Assembly: GCA_020435995.1 (NCBI GenBank)
Contig: JAGQYO010000003.1
Location: 1-64,000, forward strand
DNA from: Flavobacteriales bacterium
GTDB lineage: Bacteria > Bacteroidota > Bacteroidia > Flavobacteriales_G > Salibacteraceae
DNA: 64,000 nucleotides
Direction of reading: 5' to 3'
The first letter of the stretch is position 1, and each line of letters starts with the position of its first letter. The notes under the pieces are model-generated. The model made no database searches and was not told the origin of the DNA. It was given only the letters and a program-made list of their open reading frames with translations. The position numbers and the translations under genes are program-made. Shown here piece after piece: positions 53,242 to 62,593 of the stretch.

Positions 53242-55502
53242 CAACGAACCAAGGTTACGTTTCCTTTCAATTCTTTGTAAGTTCCTTCTTCGTGCCAAGC
53301 CTTTATAAAATAAGTGTAGACTCCGGGGTCAAGTTCTTTCCCGTTTTCATTATCCTTACTACCATTCCATCCTGCATCTACCGGGCTAATATCCGATTCC
53401 CATACTATTTGTTTGGGATCGTCGGAATAGAACACCAATTGCCCATAGCGGTTGTAGATGCTCACTTGAATTTTAGTGATTCGGTTTCCAAACACATAAA
53501 ACTTCTTGTTTTTGGAGGTTCCTTTATGAGGAGAAAAAATATCTGGTGCACCCACATAAAACTCTTCGGTTACATTCACTTTTACCGAGTCATACGCCCG
53601 ACATCGGTTGTAATTTTCTTTGATGACATAAAAATAGCGTGTTTCTGATGGTCTTATTTGGGTTGATCTATTTGTCCAGTGAAATATTTCCCCTGTTGTT
53701 ACGTTTTCATCATCAACTACATAAGACCAGAAATAATTGTAACAACAACAACTATCTCCCTTAAGCAGATCAATTTCATGAAGTTCAGAGCATTTTTTGA
53801 CATCTTTATCCGTAGTTGATACCACGGTACTATAACCTTTTAATACTTCCTCATCCTTAATGGTGGCATCAACCTTTGGGTAACCGTATACCGATACAAT
53901 ATCTTCATAACCAATAGAATCTCTTCCATAAATATTTTCAGTAACCAATGACATTTTAAATACCCCCGAATCAGCATAACAAACCGTTACATCCGAAGTA
54001 GTAAATACAGTGTCCTTTTTTCCAGGTACACCTGCGGGACCATTAGGATTGTAGGCGTAGTCTGGCCATACCGAATCGTTAATACCCCAGAAATACCATT
54101 TGAAAGTAGGTTTTTCGGTAATAAAATACTCCTTCTCAACGGCCGCGTCATAGGTAAACGTAATACAATTGTCGGTACATATTTTTCTCTGTTTTTCTCC
54201 TTTTAATCGAGCTACAGATTTAATACAGGCTTTTACAATAACCTTTTTGGTAAGAAAATCTGCCCCTCCATTTCCTCCTACGTTTAGCGTAACAGTATAA
54301 GTAGTATCCCTACCGTTAGAGCCTGCACAAGGATAAAAAACAGATACTTGAGGGAGCGTATCATTTGCTATTCTACAAACCCCTGAATCATCCTGAGCCC
54401 CAGGAAAAGCCCAATACCTAGAGTTGACGACTCCTGTGCTGCTGTCGGCAAAAAACACGGTATCTCCAGCACAAATGGTAACCTCATTCAAGTTGAGACC
54501 ATTCATTGAAAACTTGGCAACCGGGGGTAAATTACAATCCCGAACGGTGATGTAATTGGTTTGTGTGAGAGGTACTCCCGAACCATTAACATTGCGTACT
54601 GTAAGTGTAATACTGTATTGACCAGGAGCAGGGAATTTAAACTTGGGATGTTGCAAGTTGGAAGTATCTTTTGGGTTGCCAGTACCAAAGCTCCATTTCC
54701 ATGAAGTGGGGTTTCCGGTGGATAAATCGGTGAATTGAATGGTATCGGTTAAACAAGCTAAACGTGGATTCGCTGAGAACTTTGCGGTTGGAAGATTCGC
54801 AGGAACTCCGGTCAGCCTCACCTTATCGATCGCGAACCCGGGCATACTTCCCGTATCTGGGTTTAAAAATGCAAAAGCAAACATGAGGTTTGCTTGGTTG
54901 TCGAATGCGGGAAGCGAAATCGTCTCCTTTTTCCAAATACTGTCACCCACATATTTTTTAGGCGTTGGAATCCAAGTAGCACCAGAATTCAAACTATAAA
55001 ATACTTGACCAGATGTATCGTTTGCCGTAACCGTACCTGCCGGATCGGTCAGCGCCCAATTTAACCACCAAAACGAAAACTCGACGTTTTTTAAGCCAGT
55101 TGTACTCTTTGGGGCATTCATACCCGTCATGTAATATTCATTGGGTCCCTTGATCAAATAGGTGTAATTGGCGTTTTTAATTCCAACCCCATTTAAATTT
55201 CCTGACAAAATGTGCAAGTAATTTGATTTAGGATTAGCAGAAATTCCTGCAGGTTGTAGGTTGGTATTCGGCACAGTTGCCAATGAATTTCCCGTGTATT
55301 CGTTATTAATAATCCACAGGTTTTCACCACCCGAAGTAGTGGTTTTGCCGTAGATCTGGTAGTTTTTATTTAAATCCCAGTTGCCTGGTCCAGCTTCAAA
55401 ATCGTCGCTGAATAGGACAATTTGAGCATCAACATTTACCTGCAAAAAACAACCAATGAACAAGACCAATAGAAGTCTTTTTCCGAATAATGATTTAATC
55501 AT
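53241..55502 (-). CDS. PKD-domain surface protein with T9SS type B (gliding-motility-associated) C-terminus
   Basis: About 753 residues from ATG 55502, which opens a signal peptide (MIKSLFGKRLLLVLFIGC); the frame extends further upstream without support. The mature protein contains a lectin/MAM-like front part, at least two PKD domains (WKWSFGTGNPKDTS and similar), and a C-terminal domain (FSPHKGTSKNKKF, VSIYNRYGQLVF, DPGVYTYFIKAW) of the CHU_C/T9SS type B type. Exported to the surface by T9SS with its PorP/SprF partner encoded next. A likely adhesin of the SprB-type family. Confidence 0.9.
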   Translation of the reverse strand: MIKSLFGKRLLLVLFIGCFLQVNVDAQIVLFSDDFEAGPGNWDLNKNYQIYGKTTTSGGENLWIINNEYTGNSLATVPNTNLQPAGISANPKSNYLHILSGNLNGVGIKNANYTYLIKGPNEYYMTGMNAPKSTTGLKNVEFSFWWLNWALTDPAGTVTANDTSGQVFYSLNSGATWIPTPKKYVGDSIWKKETISLPAFDNQANLMFAFAFLNPDTGSMPGFAIDKVRLTGVPANLPTAKFSANPRLACLTDTIQFTDLSTGNPTSWKWSFGTGNPKDTSNLQHPKFKFPAPGQYSITLTVRNVNGSGVPLTQTNYITVRDCNLPPVAKFSMNGLNLNEVTICAGDTVFFADSSTGVVNSRYWAFPGAQDDSGVCRIANDTLPQVSVFYPCAGSNGRDTTYTVTLNVGGNGGADFLTKKVIVKACIKSVARLKGEKQRKICTDNCITFTYDAAVEKEYFITEKPTFKWYFWGINDSVWPDYAYNPNGPAGVPGKKDTVFTTSDVTVCYADSGVFKMSLVTENIYGRDSIGYEDIVSVYGYPKVDATIKDEEVLKGYSTVVSTTDKDVKKCSELHEIDLLKGDSCCCYNYFWSYVVDDENVTTGEIFHWTNRSTQIRPSETRYFYVIKENYNRCRAYDSVKVNVTEEFYVGAPDIFSPHKGTSKNKKFYVFGNRITKIQVSIYNRYGQLVFYSDDPKQIVWESDISPVDAGWNGSKDNENGKELDPGVYTYFIKAWHEEGTYKELKGNVTLVR

Positions 55503-55567
55503 TCCTCCCGTCAAATTTTCCGTCAAAATAAAGGCAATAATTGATATGAGCAAATAAAAGTTCTTCT

Positions 55568-56608
55568 CTAAGTAATGTTTACAAGAAAGTCCAGCGTATT
55601 CACGTGGTCCGCATAGTCCTCTAATCGCGGAGTTTGCGAATGCCCAAATTTAATATCTCTTCCCACAATACATTGTATATTCTCTCTATTCTTATCAATT
55701 TCCGCCTCAACCTTGCGCTTGCCAGTATAGTATTCGTAATACAAAACACCCACAGGTGCATGTAAATCAGAAGATTCCTTCAGAATTATAAATTCATTAT
55801 CCAACATCACCTCTCTATTCATCATATAAAGTGTTTTGTTGTACGAATAGTTATTCATGTACCTGTTGTTTTCCATAACCCATGAAAACGGCAGAAAAGC
55901 TTTGAACAAGCGCTTGATATCGAACCCCACTGGAAGATATACCTTGGAAACATTTCTACATCCCAATCCAAAATAATTAAAAACATCTTCGGCCAAGAGC
56001 AGTAATTCTCTGTCTGTTTCTTCCCCCGTCAATACGGCCAATGAAGTTCTGTTCTTTCTAATAATGTGTGGGTACTTTTTGAAGTAGTACTCAAAATATC
56101 GCGAAGTGTTGTTACTTCCCGTAGCTATCACGGCATCAAATTTTTCTAGTTTACCCTCTGTAAAAAAAATACGCGAGCTGAATCGTGGTTCAAGCTCGCA
56201 GAGTCGAGAAACCATCTGAGGAAATAAAATTTTATCGTCACTAGAAAGTTTCAAAACCACATTATGACCAGCCACTAGAACCGATAAAAAATCGTGGAAA
56301 GCTACCAAAGGGATGTTACCCGCAGCAACAACCGCAATCGTTTTTTCTGTTTCATTATTAATCTTATCGAAATAGGGCTTTGTCCATTGCCGCAATTTTT
56401 TTTCATTAAGCATTTCAGCGATTCCATAAAAAGATTGATGAATCATTCTAGGGGTAAACCAAGTATTGAAATGACCTGCTTTTATTACAGTTTCGGCAAG
56501 TGCAATCTCAAAATCCGATGTGGGACAATCCTTTGTAGCTAGGTATTGTTGGAGCTCTTGCCCGAGCTTTGAAAATGCTTTTAAACTTTCATTAAGATGT
56601 AGATTCAA
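55568..56608 (-). CDS. LuxC-like acyl-CoA reductase
   Basis: About 346 residues if the TTG at 56608 is the start. A longer open frame (to 56743) would overlap the ferredoxin gene. AVVAAGNIPLVAFHDFLSV, VVLKLSSDDK and a FGLGCRNVSKVYLP segment with the likely catalytic Cys define the LuxC family. It would reduce acyl-CoA to aldehyde with NADPH. Gene order with the divergent ferredoxin and serC/serA is common in Bacteroidota, so this is probably a core gene rather than part of the aromatic cluster. Confidence 0.83.
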   Translation of the reverse strand: MNLHLNESLKAFSKLGQELQQYLATKDCPTSDFEIALAETVIKAGHFNTWFTPRMIHQSFYGIAEMLNEKKLRQWTKPYFDKINNETEKTIAVVAAGNIPLVAFHDFLSVLVAGHNVVLKLSSDDKILFPQMVSRLCELEPRFSSRIFFTEGKLEKFDAVIATGSNNTSRYFEYYFKKYPHIIRKNRTSLAVLTGEETDRELLLLAEDVFNYFGLGCRNVSKVYLPVGFDIKRLFKAFLPFSWVMENNRYMNNYSYNKTLYMMNREVMLDNEFIILKESSDLHAPVGVLYYEYYTGKRKVEAEIDKNRENIQCIVGRDIKFGHSQTPRLEDYADHVNTLDFLVNIT

Positions 56609-56681
56609 TTTAGAATTTCTTTTATTTATTATGGTGAATATCTTTGCGCCAAATTTAAGGCAACAATTTAGCGCTTTTGTT

Positions 56682-57029
56682 ATGGCAATAATGATTACAG
56701 ACGAGTGTATTAATTGCGGAGCATGCGAACCCGAATGTCCCAATAATGCAATTTATGAAGGTGGAGTTGAATGGAGATTAGCTGATGGCACTTCATTGAG
56801 CGGTGAGGTAACAACGAGTTCGGGCTTTACGGCAGATGCTCACGAAGACCAAGAAGCCGTTTCGATGGATTTCTTTTATATAGTTACTGATAAATGTACA
56901 GAGTGTGTTGGATTTCACGACGAGCCCCAGTGTGCTGCCGTTTGTCCAGTTGATTGCTGTGTAGATGACCCAGACCATCGCGAATCGAAGGAAGAATTAA
57001 CGGCGAAAAAAGAATTTATGCATTTGTAA
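56682..57029 (+). CDS. Alvin-type 2[4Fe-4S] ferredoxin
   Basis: 115 residues from the ATG at 56682 (open frame extends upstream to 56520 but overlaps the divergent gene). The first cluster is CINCGACEPECPNNAI, the second is CTECVGFHDEPQCAAVCPVDC with the longer spacing between Cys and a helical tail that mark the Alvin type. Ferredoxins of this type serve benzoyl-CoA reductase in Thauera. This gene sits in a common Bacteroidota neighbourhood, not in the bcr cluster, so a general role is more likely. Confidence 0.93.
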   Translation: MAIMITDECINCGACEPECPNNAIYEGGVEWRLADGTSLSGEVTTSSGFTADAHEDQEAVSMDFFYIVTDKCTECVGFHDEPQCAAVCPVDCCVDDPDHRESKEELTAKKEFMHL

Positions 57030-57055
57030 ACAAACCACCTGTAATAACAATCTTG

Positions 57056-57094
57056 AAAGCCAGTTTCTTAAAAAAGAGCTGGCTTTACTTTTGT
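57056..57094 (+). terminator. Rho-independent terminator after the ferredoxin gene
   Basis: AAAGCCAG and CTGGCTTT form the stem; the tail is ACTTTTG, so the T run is short. It is 26 nt after the ferredoxin stop. Confidence 0.7.
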
Positions 57095-57108
57095 AAGTTG
57101 TGCGACTC

Positions 57109-57990
57109 ATGAATCAAATAGCCCTTTTATTTTTCTTTCTGCTCTTTTCTACAAGGGTAGCTCATGGACAAAATACACTTTCGCCAGAAACCAAGTCCCA
57201 ATTGGAATCCCTGAATGAGCTGAGGGCAACTTCTATGAGGGCCGAATCGGATAAGGAAAGAATTGAAGCCAACAACATGTTTAAGTCCAAACTCAAAAAT
57301 CTCATAGCGTCCAATCACAAGTTCCCATTCGACAGCATTAAAAACTTTGGACTCACCCACTCTCCCAACAAGGCATTCAGTTTCTATACTTGGAATATTA
57401 TTACCGATGATTACGAATACACCTACTTTAATTGGGTAAGGTTTAAAAATGGGGACCTCCTGGAACTTGTCGATCAATCCAAAGACGCAATTGACCCACC
57501 CTTTGAAACTTATTCATATAAAAAATGGTACGGTGCACTTTACTATGAGATCATTCCTATAAAAGACAAAAAAGAAGGATTGTACTACGTTCTTTTGGGT
57601 TGGGATGGAAATGGCTCCGAATCGACCAAGAAGGTAATCGATGTTATGTATTTTGACGAAAAGTACGACGAGTGGAGATTCGGTAAAAAGGTGTTTTACG
57701 TTCCATTTCAAGACAATTACCGCATCATAATGGAATATTCGGCAGAAGTAACCATGTCGTTGAAGTACCATAAAAAAAGAAAACAAATTGTATTCGACCA
57801 TTTGGTGCCAGCGAGCGTTGGCATGGAAGGAATTTATGAATATTACGTACCTGACATGAGTTTTGATGCCCTAGAGTATCGAAAAGACCAATGGTATTTT
57901 ATTCAAAACGTAGATGTAAGAGGAGAGCAAACCATGGAAAACTACACCTACCCTATTGTTAACACACCTTCACCCTCTGGCACGAAGTGA
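57109..57990 (+). CDS. exported protein of unknown function
   Basis: About 293 residues from ATG 57109; a GTG three codons earlier is a less likely start. It has a signal peptide (MNQIALLFFFLLFSTRVAHG). The mature part contains aromatic-rich strands (WKNGDLLELVDQSK-like, TYSYKKWYGALYYEI) but no domain that I recognise. It overlaps the next gene by 4 nt (GTGA), and both are exported, so they may act together. Confidence 0.75.
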   Translation: MNQIALLFFFLLFSTRVAHGQNTLSPETKSQLESLNELRATSMRAESDKERIEANNMFKSKLKNLIASNHKFPFDSIKNFGLTHSPNKAFSFYTWNIITDDYEYTYFNWVRFKNGDLLELVDQSKDAIDPPFETYSYKKWYGALYYEIIPIKDKKEGLYYVLLGWDGNGSESTKKVIDVMYFDEKYDEWRFGKKVFYVPFQDNYRIIMEYSAEVTMSLKYHKKRKQIVFDHLVPASVGMEGIYEYYVPDMSFDALEYRKDQWYFIQNVDVRGEQTMENYTYPIVNTPSPSGTK

Positions 57991-58823
57991 GAATTATTCT
58001 GTGTTCATTTCTTCTTATCGGACTTTGTAAATTAAGCTGGGCCCAACCCGCAATGATTACGGTAGTTGATGGCGAGAAAAAACCTTTTTTCCTTTTTGTA
58101 GATGGCCTACAAGAAAATGAAACCCCGAAGTCGAAGGTGCGGGTAAAAAACCTAACCGAAGGAAACCACCACATTAAAATTATTTTCGAAGAGCAACAAA
58201 TTAACAACCCTCAAACCAGGGTTGAATTGCCATTTGGGCAGGAGCTACTGTTTGAAATAAAACTTTACCAAGCAGGTGACAGAAAGTGGTATGCCATTGC
58301 CAAAACAGATCAACGTGATATTCATATCAATCCAAAAAAGAATAACATAGATTCGTTGTCGACCGAAGAGTTGGAGGAAGCCAAACTAAAAGCAGACTCC
58401 ATATACGAAGCACACCTCCCAGTTGCCGAAATCAGCGTTCCAAAGGATACGGCACTTAACCTCGTACCCGATACCATGAAAGAAGAATTTATGCCAGATC
58501 TAAGTGAATTCAATTGCACCTCTCCCCTTCACCCCGAAGCGCTCAATTTGGCTATTTTGAAAATTAAAAACCTTAGCTCAGACGAGGCTCGCTTAGTTGT
58601 GCTTAAAGATTTTGTGGCCAAAAATTGTGTGAGCTCCATCCAACTCATGGAGTTGCTCCAATTCCTAGATTTCGAGGTTAGCAAACTAGAATTAGCCAGC
58701 TATGCCTTCCCCTTTTGTTTCGATCCAAAAAACTATGCCTTTGTTGAGGATGTGTTTGAGTTTGAAACTACCGTAGCAAAACTGCACGATGCCATTTATG
58801 GCGTGGGGAAAACGACCAAGTAA
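57987..58823 (+). CDS. exported DUF4476-like protein
   Basis: 278 residues from a GTG at 57987 that overlaps the previous stop. The signal peptide (RIILCSFLLIGLCKLSWA) is followed by an N-terminal beta domain and a C-terminal domain (about 185-275) of alternating helices, NLAILKIKNLSSDEARLVVL, matching the DUF4476 type seen in Bacteroidota. Function unknown. The IS element lies about 110 nt downstream. Confidence 0.75.
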   Translation: MRIILCSFLLIGLCKLSWAQPAMITVVDGEKKPFFLFVDGLQENETPKSKVRVKNLTEGNHHIKIIFEEQQINNPQTRVELPFGQELLFEIKLYQAGDRKWYAIAKTDQRDIHINPKKNNIDSLSTEELEEAKLKADSIYEAHLPVAEISVPKDTALNLVPDTMKEEFMPDLSEFNCTSPLHPEALNLAILKIKNLSSDEARLVVLKDFVAKNCVSSIQLMELLQFLDFEVSKLELASYAFPFCFDPKNYAFVEDVFEFETTVAKLHDAIYGVGKTTK

Positions 58824-58995
58824 CTTGTTTACATCTGCTAATTACGAATGCACATTGGACCTCATAGTATATTTCAAAATTTATATTCTATCAAGCTTCC
58901 AAAACTGAATTATCAGTCCGGCATTGGCGTACTGATCATACCCCAAAAAACTGGACAGTAAATTAAGCTTGAAAATAACACTTAAATTTACATTA

Positions 58996-59271
58996 ATGAC
59001 ACGAAGGAAGTTTACATCGAAATTCAAAACAAAAGTTGCCTTAGAGGCATTAAAAGAGCGGGACAGTTTATCCGTTTTAGCACAAAAACACGGACTAGTT
59101 CACCAGCAAATTACTACTTGGAAACGAGAGGTTTTATCTGGAGCTGATTCGGTTTTTGAAGGGAAAGCAAAGAGTAAGAAGACTGAGTTGCAAGAGAAGG
59201 AAGAACAATTGCTTAAAATAATAGGACAACAAAAAGTCGAAATAGATTTTTTAAAAAAAGCCTTGTCGTAA
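58996..59271 (+). CDS. IS3-family transposase OrfA
   Basis: About 91 residues from ATG 58996. The helix-turn-helix region is RKFTSKFKTKVALEALKE with AQKHGLVHQQITTWKR; a leucine-zipper-like tail (EKEEQLLKIIGQQKVEIDFLKK) follows. It binds the IS ends and is fused to OrfB by -1 frameshifting at the A7G run (59253-59260). Confidence 0.9.
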   Translation: MTRRKFTSKFKTKVALEALKERDSLSVLAQKHGLVHQQITTWKREVLSGADSVFEGKAKSKKTELQEKEEQLLKIIGQQKVEIDFLKKALS

Positions 59272-59294
59272 AACCAGTTAATGAATGTAAAATC

Positions 59295-60139
59295 ATGATA
59301 GACAAGGGTCATACTAAACTGAGCATTGTTAAGCAATGCAATTTGCTGGAACTAAACAGATCAAGTTTGTATTACAAACACTCATCTACTTCTACATTAA
59401 ATTTAAACCTTATGCGGCATATGGACGAGCATTATCTTGAGCACCCGTACAAAGGAGCGAGGAGAATGCATGTTTGGCTTACTAAAGATTTAGGATATAA
59501 GGTGAGTTTAAACAGGGTGCAAAATCTTTATTACCGCAAAATGCCTTTGAGGTCAATTCTGCCAGGACCTCATACTTCAAAACAAAATAAAGAACATAAA
59601 AACTTTCCTTATTTATTAAGAGGCATGGCTATTACAAGACCGAATCAAGTTTGGGCTACAGACATCACTTACATACCCATGGCAAAGGGATTTATGTATT
59701 TAATAGCCGTAATTGACTTGTCTAGTAGATACGTAGTTCACTGGTCTGTATCAAATAGTATGGAGGCGGAATGGTGTAGTTCTTTTATCCAAGAAACATT
59801 TGATAAACATGGGCATCCTGAAATATTAAATACAGACCAAGGCGCCCAGTTCAAAGTGATGTTTTTACAAAGGCAGTTTTATCAAAGAATGTAAAATTAT
59901 CAATGGACGGAAAAGGAAGGGCTACCGACAATGCTTTTATCGAGAGGCTTTGGAGGAGCGTCAAATATGAAAAACTGTACATACATCCACCTCAAGATGG
60001 GATGGACTTGTACAATAAGCTAGAAGATTATATGTACTATTACAATAATAAAAGAAGGCACTCAAGTATTGATGACCTTGTACCAGTAAAAAAATATGTT
60101 CATTTTAAGCAGCCCATTTCCTCTGCGAGGGCTGCCTAA
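59295..60139 (+). pseudogene. IS3-family transposase OrfB, frameshifted
   Basis: The rve integrase core is in two frames: 59295-59894 and 59903-60139 (the second continues the true frame). The DDE residues are present: Asp in WATDITYIP, Asp in NTDQGAQF, and Glu in NAFIERLWRS. Around 59851-59856 TTCAAAGTGAT lacks one base compared with a TTCACAAGTGAT-like sequence, which breaks the frame before KLSMDGKGRATDN. The product would be truncated between the second Asp and the Glu. Confidence 0.9.
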
Positions 60140-60202
60140 AAGAAAATATTTAATATAGGAAACAGTAGAAAGCTGTCTAGACTAATGGGTACACATCAAT
60201 GA

Positions 60203-60415
60203 TCGGAAATCAAATATAGTCTAACATTTATTTTATTTGTCTTCATATTAAAGCTTAGTCAACAAGTATTTCTCAATCTCAAATTCGCTACCCAAGGTCA
60301 AAAAGCTCAATTCTTTACCAGTGAACTTTCTCCAGCTCAAATAACCGAAGTCACTATTCCCATTTCGCAACCTCACCCCCAAGAATCTCCTCCCTCCATA
60401 ATTTCCCAACCATAA
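60203..60415 (+). pseudogene. possible decayed coding fragment beside the IS
   Basis: Open frame of 70 codons with no start, ending in TAA, which includes FLNLKFATQGQKAQFFTSEL followed by SPAQITEVTIPISQ. It reads like protein but I do not recognise the family. It lies directly right of the IS, so it could be the 3' end of a gene cut by the insertion or deletion. Weak evidence. Confidence 0.3.
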
Positions 60416-60494
60416 CCATTTCTTAACTTCATTTTCCCTGAAGACTCACTATTTTTTAGCAACTTCGCACGCTCAAACTTTTATCGTTTATTTT

Positions 60495-61565
60495 ATGTCC
60501 AAGGTTCACAATTTTAGCGCGGGTCCATGCATACTTCCACCCGAAGTACTTAAAGAAGCTGCTGAAGCAGTTGTTAATTTCGATAACCTCAATTTGTCTC
60601 TTCTGGAGATCTCTCACAGAAGTAAAAACTTCGTAGCTGTAATGGACGAAGCAGTGGCTCTAGTAAGAGAGTTGATGGATGTGCCAGACAACTACACCCC
60701 TATTTTTATTCAAGGAGGTGCAAGTTTGGGCTTTATCATATCGGCCCTCAACATGCGTGGCAAGCACGGCAAAGCGGCCTACACCAATACCGGTACTTGG
60801 GCCAACAATGCCATAAAAGAAGCCAAGCAATTTCTGAATGTGGTGGAAATAGCCTCATCTAAAGATGCCAACTTCAATTACATTCCAAAGGGATATACAA
60901 TTCCTTCAGATGTAGATTATTTCCACTTTACTTCCAACAATACCATCTTTGGTACCCAAGTAAAGGACATGCCCAAGACGTCGGTTCCCTTGGTGTGTGA
61001 TATGTCTTCTGATATTCTTTCGAGGAAGGTAAATGTGGCCGATTTCGATTTAATTTACGCTGGAGCACAAAAAAACATGGGTCCTGCTGGGGCTACTTTA
61101 TATATTGTAAAAAACGATGTATTTGCCAATTCTCAAAAACCCATTCCATCGTATTTGGATTTGAGCATTCACGCCGACAAGGAATCAATGTTTAATACGC
61201 CTCCAGTGTACTCCGTGTACGTTTGTATGCTTACCCTTAGGTGGTTGAAGAAAAACGGTGGTGTGAGTTGGATTGAAGGAGTTAATCAAGCCAAAGCAGA
61301 TTGCATTTACAACGAAATAGACCGCAACCCATTGTTTGAAGGTACTGCCGCCAAAGAAGACCGATCGAATATGAACGCTTGCTTCAAACTAAAAGACGAA
61401 AAATACCAAGAACAATTCGACGCTATATGGAAGGCGGCTGGCGTGAGTGGTATCAAAGGTCACCGCTCGGTAGGCGGATACCGCGCTTCAATGTACAATG
61501 CGCTTCCTCTCGAAAGTGTGCAGGTATTGGCCAACTGTATGAAAGAATTAGAAAAAAACGTTTAA
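60495..61565 (+). CDS. serC: phosphoserine aminotransferase
   Basis: 356 residues, the normal SerC length. HNFSAGPCILPPEVL, IFIQGGASLGF and the PLP-lysine segment YAGAQKNMGPAG are diagnostic, with GHRSVGGYRASMYNA near the end. It converts 3-phosphohydroxypyruvate and glutamate to phosphoserine. serA follows 19 nt later. Confidence 0.96.
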   Translation: MSKVHNFSAGPCILPPEVLKEAAEAVVNFDNLNLSLLEISHRSKNFVAVMDEAVALVRELMDVPDNYTPIFIQGGASLGFIISALNMRGKHGKAAYTNTGTWANNAIKEAKQFLNVVEIASSKDANFNYIPKGYTIPSDVDYFHFTSNNTIFGTQVKDMPKTSVPLVCDMSSDILSRKVNVADFDLIYAGAQKNMGPAGATLYIVKNDVFANSQKPIPSYLDLSIHADKESMFNTPPVYSVYVCMLTLRWLKKNGGVSWIEGVNQAKADCIYNEIDRNPLFEGTAAKEDRSNMNACFKLKDEKYQEQFDAIWKAAGVSGIKGHRSVGGYRASMYNALPLESVQVLANCMKELEKNV

Positions 61566-61584
61566 GAACATTTCAACGCAATAC

Positions 61585-62538
61585 ATGAAAATTTTAGCAA
61601 ACGACGGAATTGCCGCTTCAGGAAAAACGAAACTCGAAGCCGCAGGTCATCAAGTAATTACCCAAACTGTACCCCAAGATCAATTGATTGAAGCGATCAA
61701 CAAAGAAAACTACGAAGTAGTTTTGGTGCGTTCGGCTACCCAAATTCGCAAGGATATCATAGATGCTTGTCCATGTATCAAAATGATTGGTCGTGGAGGT
61801 GTAGGAATGGACAACATAGACGTCGAATATGGCCGTTCCAAAGGGATTAAAGTATTTAATACGCCTGGCGCTTCTTCGCAAAGTGTAGCTGAATTGGTGT
61901 TCGCTCATTTGTTTGGCGCCGTAAGGGGTTTATACGATTCAAACCGTCAGATGCCCATAAAAGGAACGACTGAATTTGGTGTTTTGAAAAAGAAATACGG
62001 AAAGGGAATGGAACTTCGAGGCAAAACCCTAGGCGTAATTGGAATGGGGCGCATCGGACAATCAGTAATGCAATACGGACTAGGTCTGGGGATGAAAGTT
62101 ATCGCTCACGATCCGTATGTTGACACGGTAAATATTCACGTTGAAGTGGCTGGCACCCCTGGATTAGATGTAGCCATCAAAAGCGAATCGTTTGACAAAG
62201 TGATTACCGAAAGTGATATTCTTACGCTTCACGTTCCGAAACAAAAAGACGGAAGCGCAGTAATTGGCGCCAAGGAATTTGAAAAAATGAAAAAAGGTGT
62301 CATCATTGCCAATGCAGCGCGTGGTGGTGTAATTGATGAAGATGCCTTGATCAATGCCTTAAATTCGAGTCAAGTTTCTGTAGTTTGTTTGGATGTTTAC
62401 AACAACGAACCTACTCCAGACCATCGTTTGCTTTCTCATCCTTCTATTTCGCTTACGCCACACGTAGGTGCGGCAACAGAAGAAGCCCAAGATAGAATTG
62501 GAACCGAATTGGCCGACTTTATCATTGCCAACGCATAG
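61585..62538 (+). CDS. serA: D-3-phosphoglycerate dehydrogenase (short type)
   Basis: 317 residues without an ACT domain. GRGGVGMDNID, the Rossmann motif GVIGMGRIGQS, NAARGGVIDEDAL, and the catalytic His in LTPHVGAAT are in place. It oxidises 3-phosphoglycerate in serine synthesis. The pairing with serC supports SerA rather than another D-2-hydroxyacid dehydrogenase. Without ACT, feedback inhibition by serine is not expected. Confidence 0.93.
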   Translation: MKILANDGIAASGKTKLEAAGHQVITQTVPQDQLIEAINKENYEVVLVRSATQIRKDIIDACPCIKMIGRGGVGMDNIDVEYGRSKGIKVFNTPGASSQSVAELVFAHLFGAVRGLYDSNRQMPIKGTTEFGVLKKKYGKGMELRGKTLGVIGMGRIGQSVMQYGLGLGMKVIAHDPYVDTVNIHVEVAGTPGLDVAIKSESFDKVITESDILTLHVPKQKDGSAVIGAKEFEKMKKGVIIANAARGGVIDEDALINALNSSQVSVVCLDVYNNEPTPDHRLLSHPSISLTPHVGAATEEAQDRIGTELADFIIANA

Positions 62539-62562
62539 TTTCTAAGACAAACTTAAATTTGC

Positions 62563-62593
62563 AGTCCTGACCTCTAGTGTCAGGACTTTTTTT
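62563..62593 (+). terminator. hairpin with T-run directly before the DUF1015 start codon
   Basis: AGTCCTGAC and GTCAGGACT form a perfect 9-bp stem around CTCTAGT. A T run of seven follows and is adjacent to the ATG at 62594. It would end transcription of serCA. It leaves no room for a ribosome binding site. Confidence 0.85.

Larger units (their letters stand above)
58933..60198 (+). mobile_element. IS3-family insertion sequence, defective
   Basis: About 1.27 kb. The left end ACCCCAAAAAACTGGACAG and the right end CTGTCTAGACTAATGGGT are imperfect inverted repeats. It contains orfA, an A7G slippery site for -1 frameshifting, and orfB. OrfB carries a one-base deletion, so it is probably dead. 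TGATC occurs near both ends (58,933 and 60,200) and could be a target duplication, but the exact ends are uncertain. Confidence 0.85.
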
